A stretch of 64,000 nucleotides of DNA from Streptacidiphilus neutrinimicus. GTDB taxonomy: Bacteria > Actinomycetota > Actinomycetes > Streptomycetales > Streptomycetaceae. The notes below the pieces were generated by a model. That model saw nothing but the letters and a program-made list of their open reading frames with translations, did no database searches and was not told the DNA's origin. Shown here piece after piece: positions 61,896 to 64,000 of this stretch (positions are counted from its first letter, which is position 1; the number at the start of each line of letters is the position of its first letter). Location of the stretch: contig NZ_BBPO01000027.1 in the NCBI RefSeq assembly GCF_000787815.1, forward strand, positions 15,281 to 79,280, in the 5' to 3' direction. A program made the translations under genes and the position numbers.

Positions 61896-62297
61896 TCAGT
61901 GTCCGGCGTGGTCTGCCGTGTCGAGGGAGCCGAGCAGGCTCTGGTACCAGGGCTGCGAGGCCTGCTGCTGCGCGGTCGGGGAGGCGGTCGGCGTGGTCGA
62001 GGGGTTCACAGCCGTGAACGGGGTGTCGCCGGGGAAGGCGTAGTGGAGGCGTTGCCGCGCCTGGGCCTCGACGAACGCCGGATCCTGCCAGCGCGCCTTC
62101 TCCCGGCGCAGCTCGTCCACCTGGCGCTGCGCCTGCTGCTGCGCGGCGCGCTGCTGGTCGATCTGTGAACGCTGGGCGATGAACTGCCGCATCGGGTAGG
62201 CCAGCGCGGCCACCAGCGCGCACACGACCAGGGCCAGCACCGCCGCCCGGCCGGTGAGCCGCGGCCGCCGTCGGACCTGCTGCTGCCCTGCCGCCAC
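61896..62297 (-). CDS. ftsB: FtsB/DivIC septum-formation protein
   Basis: A 133-residue divisome protein with a short cytoplasmic N-terminus, one membrane helix (about 18-38, AVLALVVCALVAALAYPM) and a coiled coil (about 45-75). The DivIC motif ends in WQDPAFVEAQARQRLHYAFPGD. A Pro/Thr/Ser tail follows. It acts with FtsL/FtsQ in septal assembly. GTG 62297 with GGGAGGG is preferred to TTG 62312. It lies downstream of eno in the usual actinobacterial order. Confidence 0.93.
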   Translation of the reverse strand: MAAGQQQVRRRPRLTGRAAVLALVVCALVAALAYPMRQFIAQRSQIDQQRAAQQQAQRQVDELRREKARWQDPAFVEAQARQRLHYAFPGDTPFTAVNPSTTPTASPTAQQQASQPWYQSLLGSLDTADHAGH

Positions 62298-62362
62298 TGC
62301 CGTCCCTCCCAAAACTCGCAGCCCTCCCCGGGTTCACGGCGTTCCCGTGCTCCGTGCGCGAA

Positions 62363-62407
62363 GACGCCCCGCCGCCCCACCCTAGAGGGTGAGAGCGGCG
62401 AGGCGTC
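62363..62407 (-). terminator. Long stem between eno and ftsB
   Basis: GACGCC-c-CGCCGC and GCGGCG-a-GGCGTC pair, with a nested CACCCT-AG-AGGGTG. It begins 12 nt past the eno stop and should separate or attenuate eno from the downstream genes. Confidence 0.7.
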
Positions 62408-62418
62408 GGAGGAGCGGG

Positions 62419-63858
<1,440 letters not shown>

Positions 63859-64000
63859 CTACCTCACGACGAGCCGCTCGCCGATGTGCAGCATGTCCGG
63901 GTCGCTCCCGATGGTGGCGCGGTTCTCCGCGTACAGCCGCTGCCAGCCGCCGAGGATGTGCTGCGCGGCGGCGATCTTCGACAGCGTGTCGCCGGGCTTG
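63859..64000 (-). CDS. C-terminal LysM domain of an rpfA-like secreted protein (partial)
   Basis: The last 46 codons of a gene that begins outside the window. They encode a LysM domain: KPGDTLSKIAAAQHILGGWQ, then LYAENRATIGSDPDMLHIGERLVVR, ending at TAG 63859-63861. LysM binds peptidoglycan. In streptomycetes the neighbour of eno on this side is commonly the resuscitation-promoting factor RpfA with a C-terminal LysM, so this is the likely identity; the catalytic part is not in view. Confidence 0.8.
   Translation of the reverse strand, partial: KPGDTLSKIAAAQHILGGWQRLYAENRATIGSDPDMLHIGERLVVR

Overview
The window looks like a chromosomal core segment of a streptomycete (Streptomyces, Streptacidiphilus or Kitasatospora; the genus cannot be settled from sequence alone). 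The reasons are very high GC with strong third-position GC bias, DasR-type control sites in front of secreted chitinases, mycothiol metabolism (mca), GTP-dependent PEP carboxykinase, an OxyR-AhpC-AhpD unit, and a tRNA-Leu with anticodon UAA that matches the bldA class. No prophage, insertion sequence, CRISPR array or biosynthetic gene cluster is visible.

Layout. 1-8.7 kb: a secreted GH18 chitinase whose C-terminus lies outside the window, a TPR protein, a leaderless putative leader peptide before a 2OG-Fe(II) oxygenase, mgtC, a divergent ArsR / His-rich nickel-cobalt exporter pair, a CDP-alcohol phosphatidyltransferase, a VOC protein and a pirin. 8.7-11 kb: oxyR divergent from ahpC-ahpD. 11-17.4 kb: AI-2E transporter, SLT lytic transglycosylase with a structured leader, PIN-PhoH, a UppS-family prenyltransferase and an aldo/keto reductase. 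17.4-25.5 kb: a second DasR-type chitinase, a two-gene D-amino-acid cassette, a GH5-like protein that seems to lack both catalytic glutamates, a membrane protein and an AlaA-like aminotransferase. 25.5-36.4 kb: pckG, trhA, an MFS-TetR drug-efflux pair, a DUF255 thioredoxin-fold protein, glutamate decarboxylase and a NiCoT nickel importer with a Nur box. 36.4-48 kb: mca, a DUF4307 protein, greA, a DrrAB-like ABC exporter, threonine dehydratase, MarR, metB, a nucleotidyltransferase, an L,D-transpeptidase and small proteins. 48-64 kb: cbs, SGNH hydrolase, thiolase, bldA tRNA, a MacB/FtsX-type ABC transporter, a frameshifted pseudogene, NADH dehydrogenase II, and the eno-ftsB-DUF501-ppx block next to the 3' end of an rpfA-like LysM gene.

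How the parts fit together. Chitin/GlcNAc use is represented by two chitinases, each with DasR-type motifs at the promoter. Nickel is handled by an importer under a Nur box and by an ArsR-paired exporter. Sulfur amino acid flow uses metB and cbs, with mca recycling mycothiol conjugates. Peroxide defence is OxyR with AhpC/AhpD. Central carbon genes are pckG and eno.

Many genes start 5-8 nt after a TANNNT -10 box with no Shine-Dalgarno sequence, which suggests leaderless transcripts. The most notable observations are the apparent pseudoenzyme at 22077-23531, oxyR that may start at AUC, the leaderless leader peptide at 2749, a 21-bp-arm hairpin inside a gene end at 25916, a palindrome on the bldA promoter, and an unexplained structured intergenic region at 60.1-60.35 kb.
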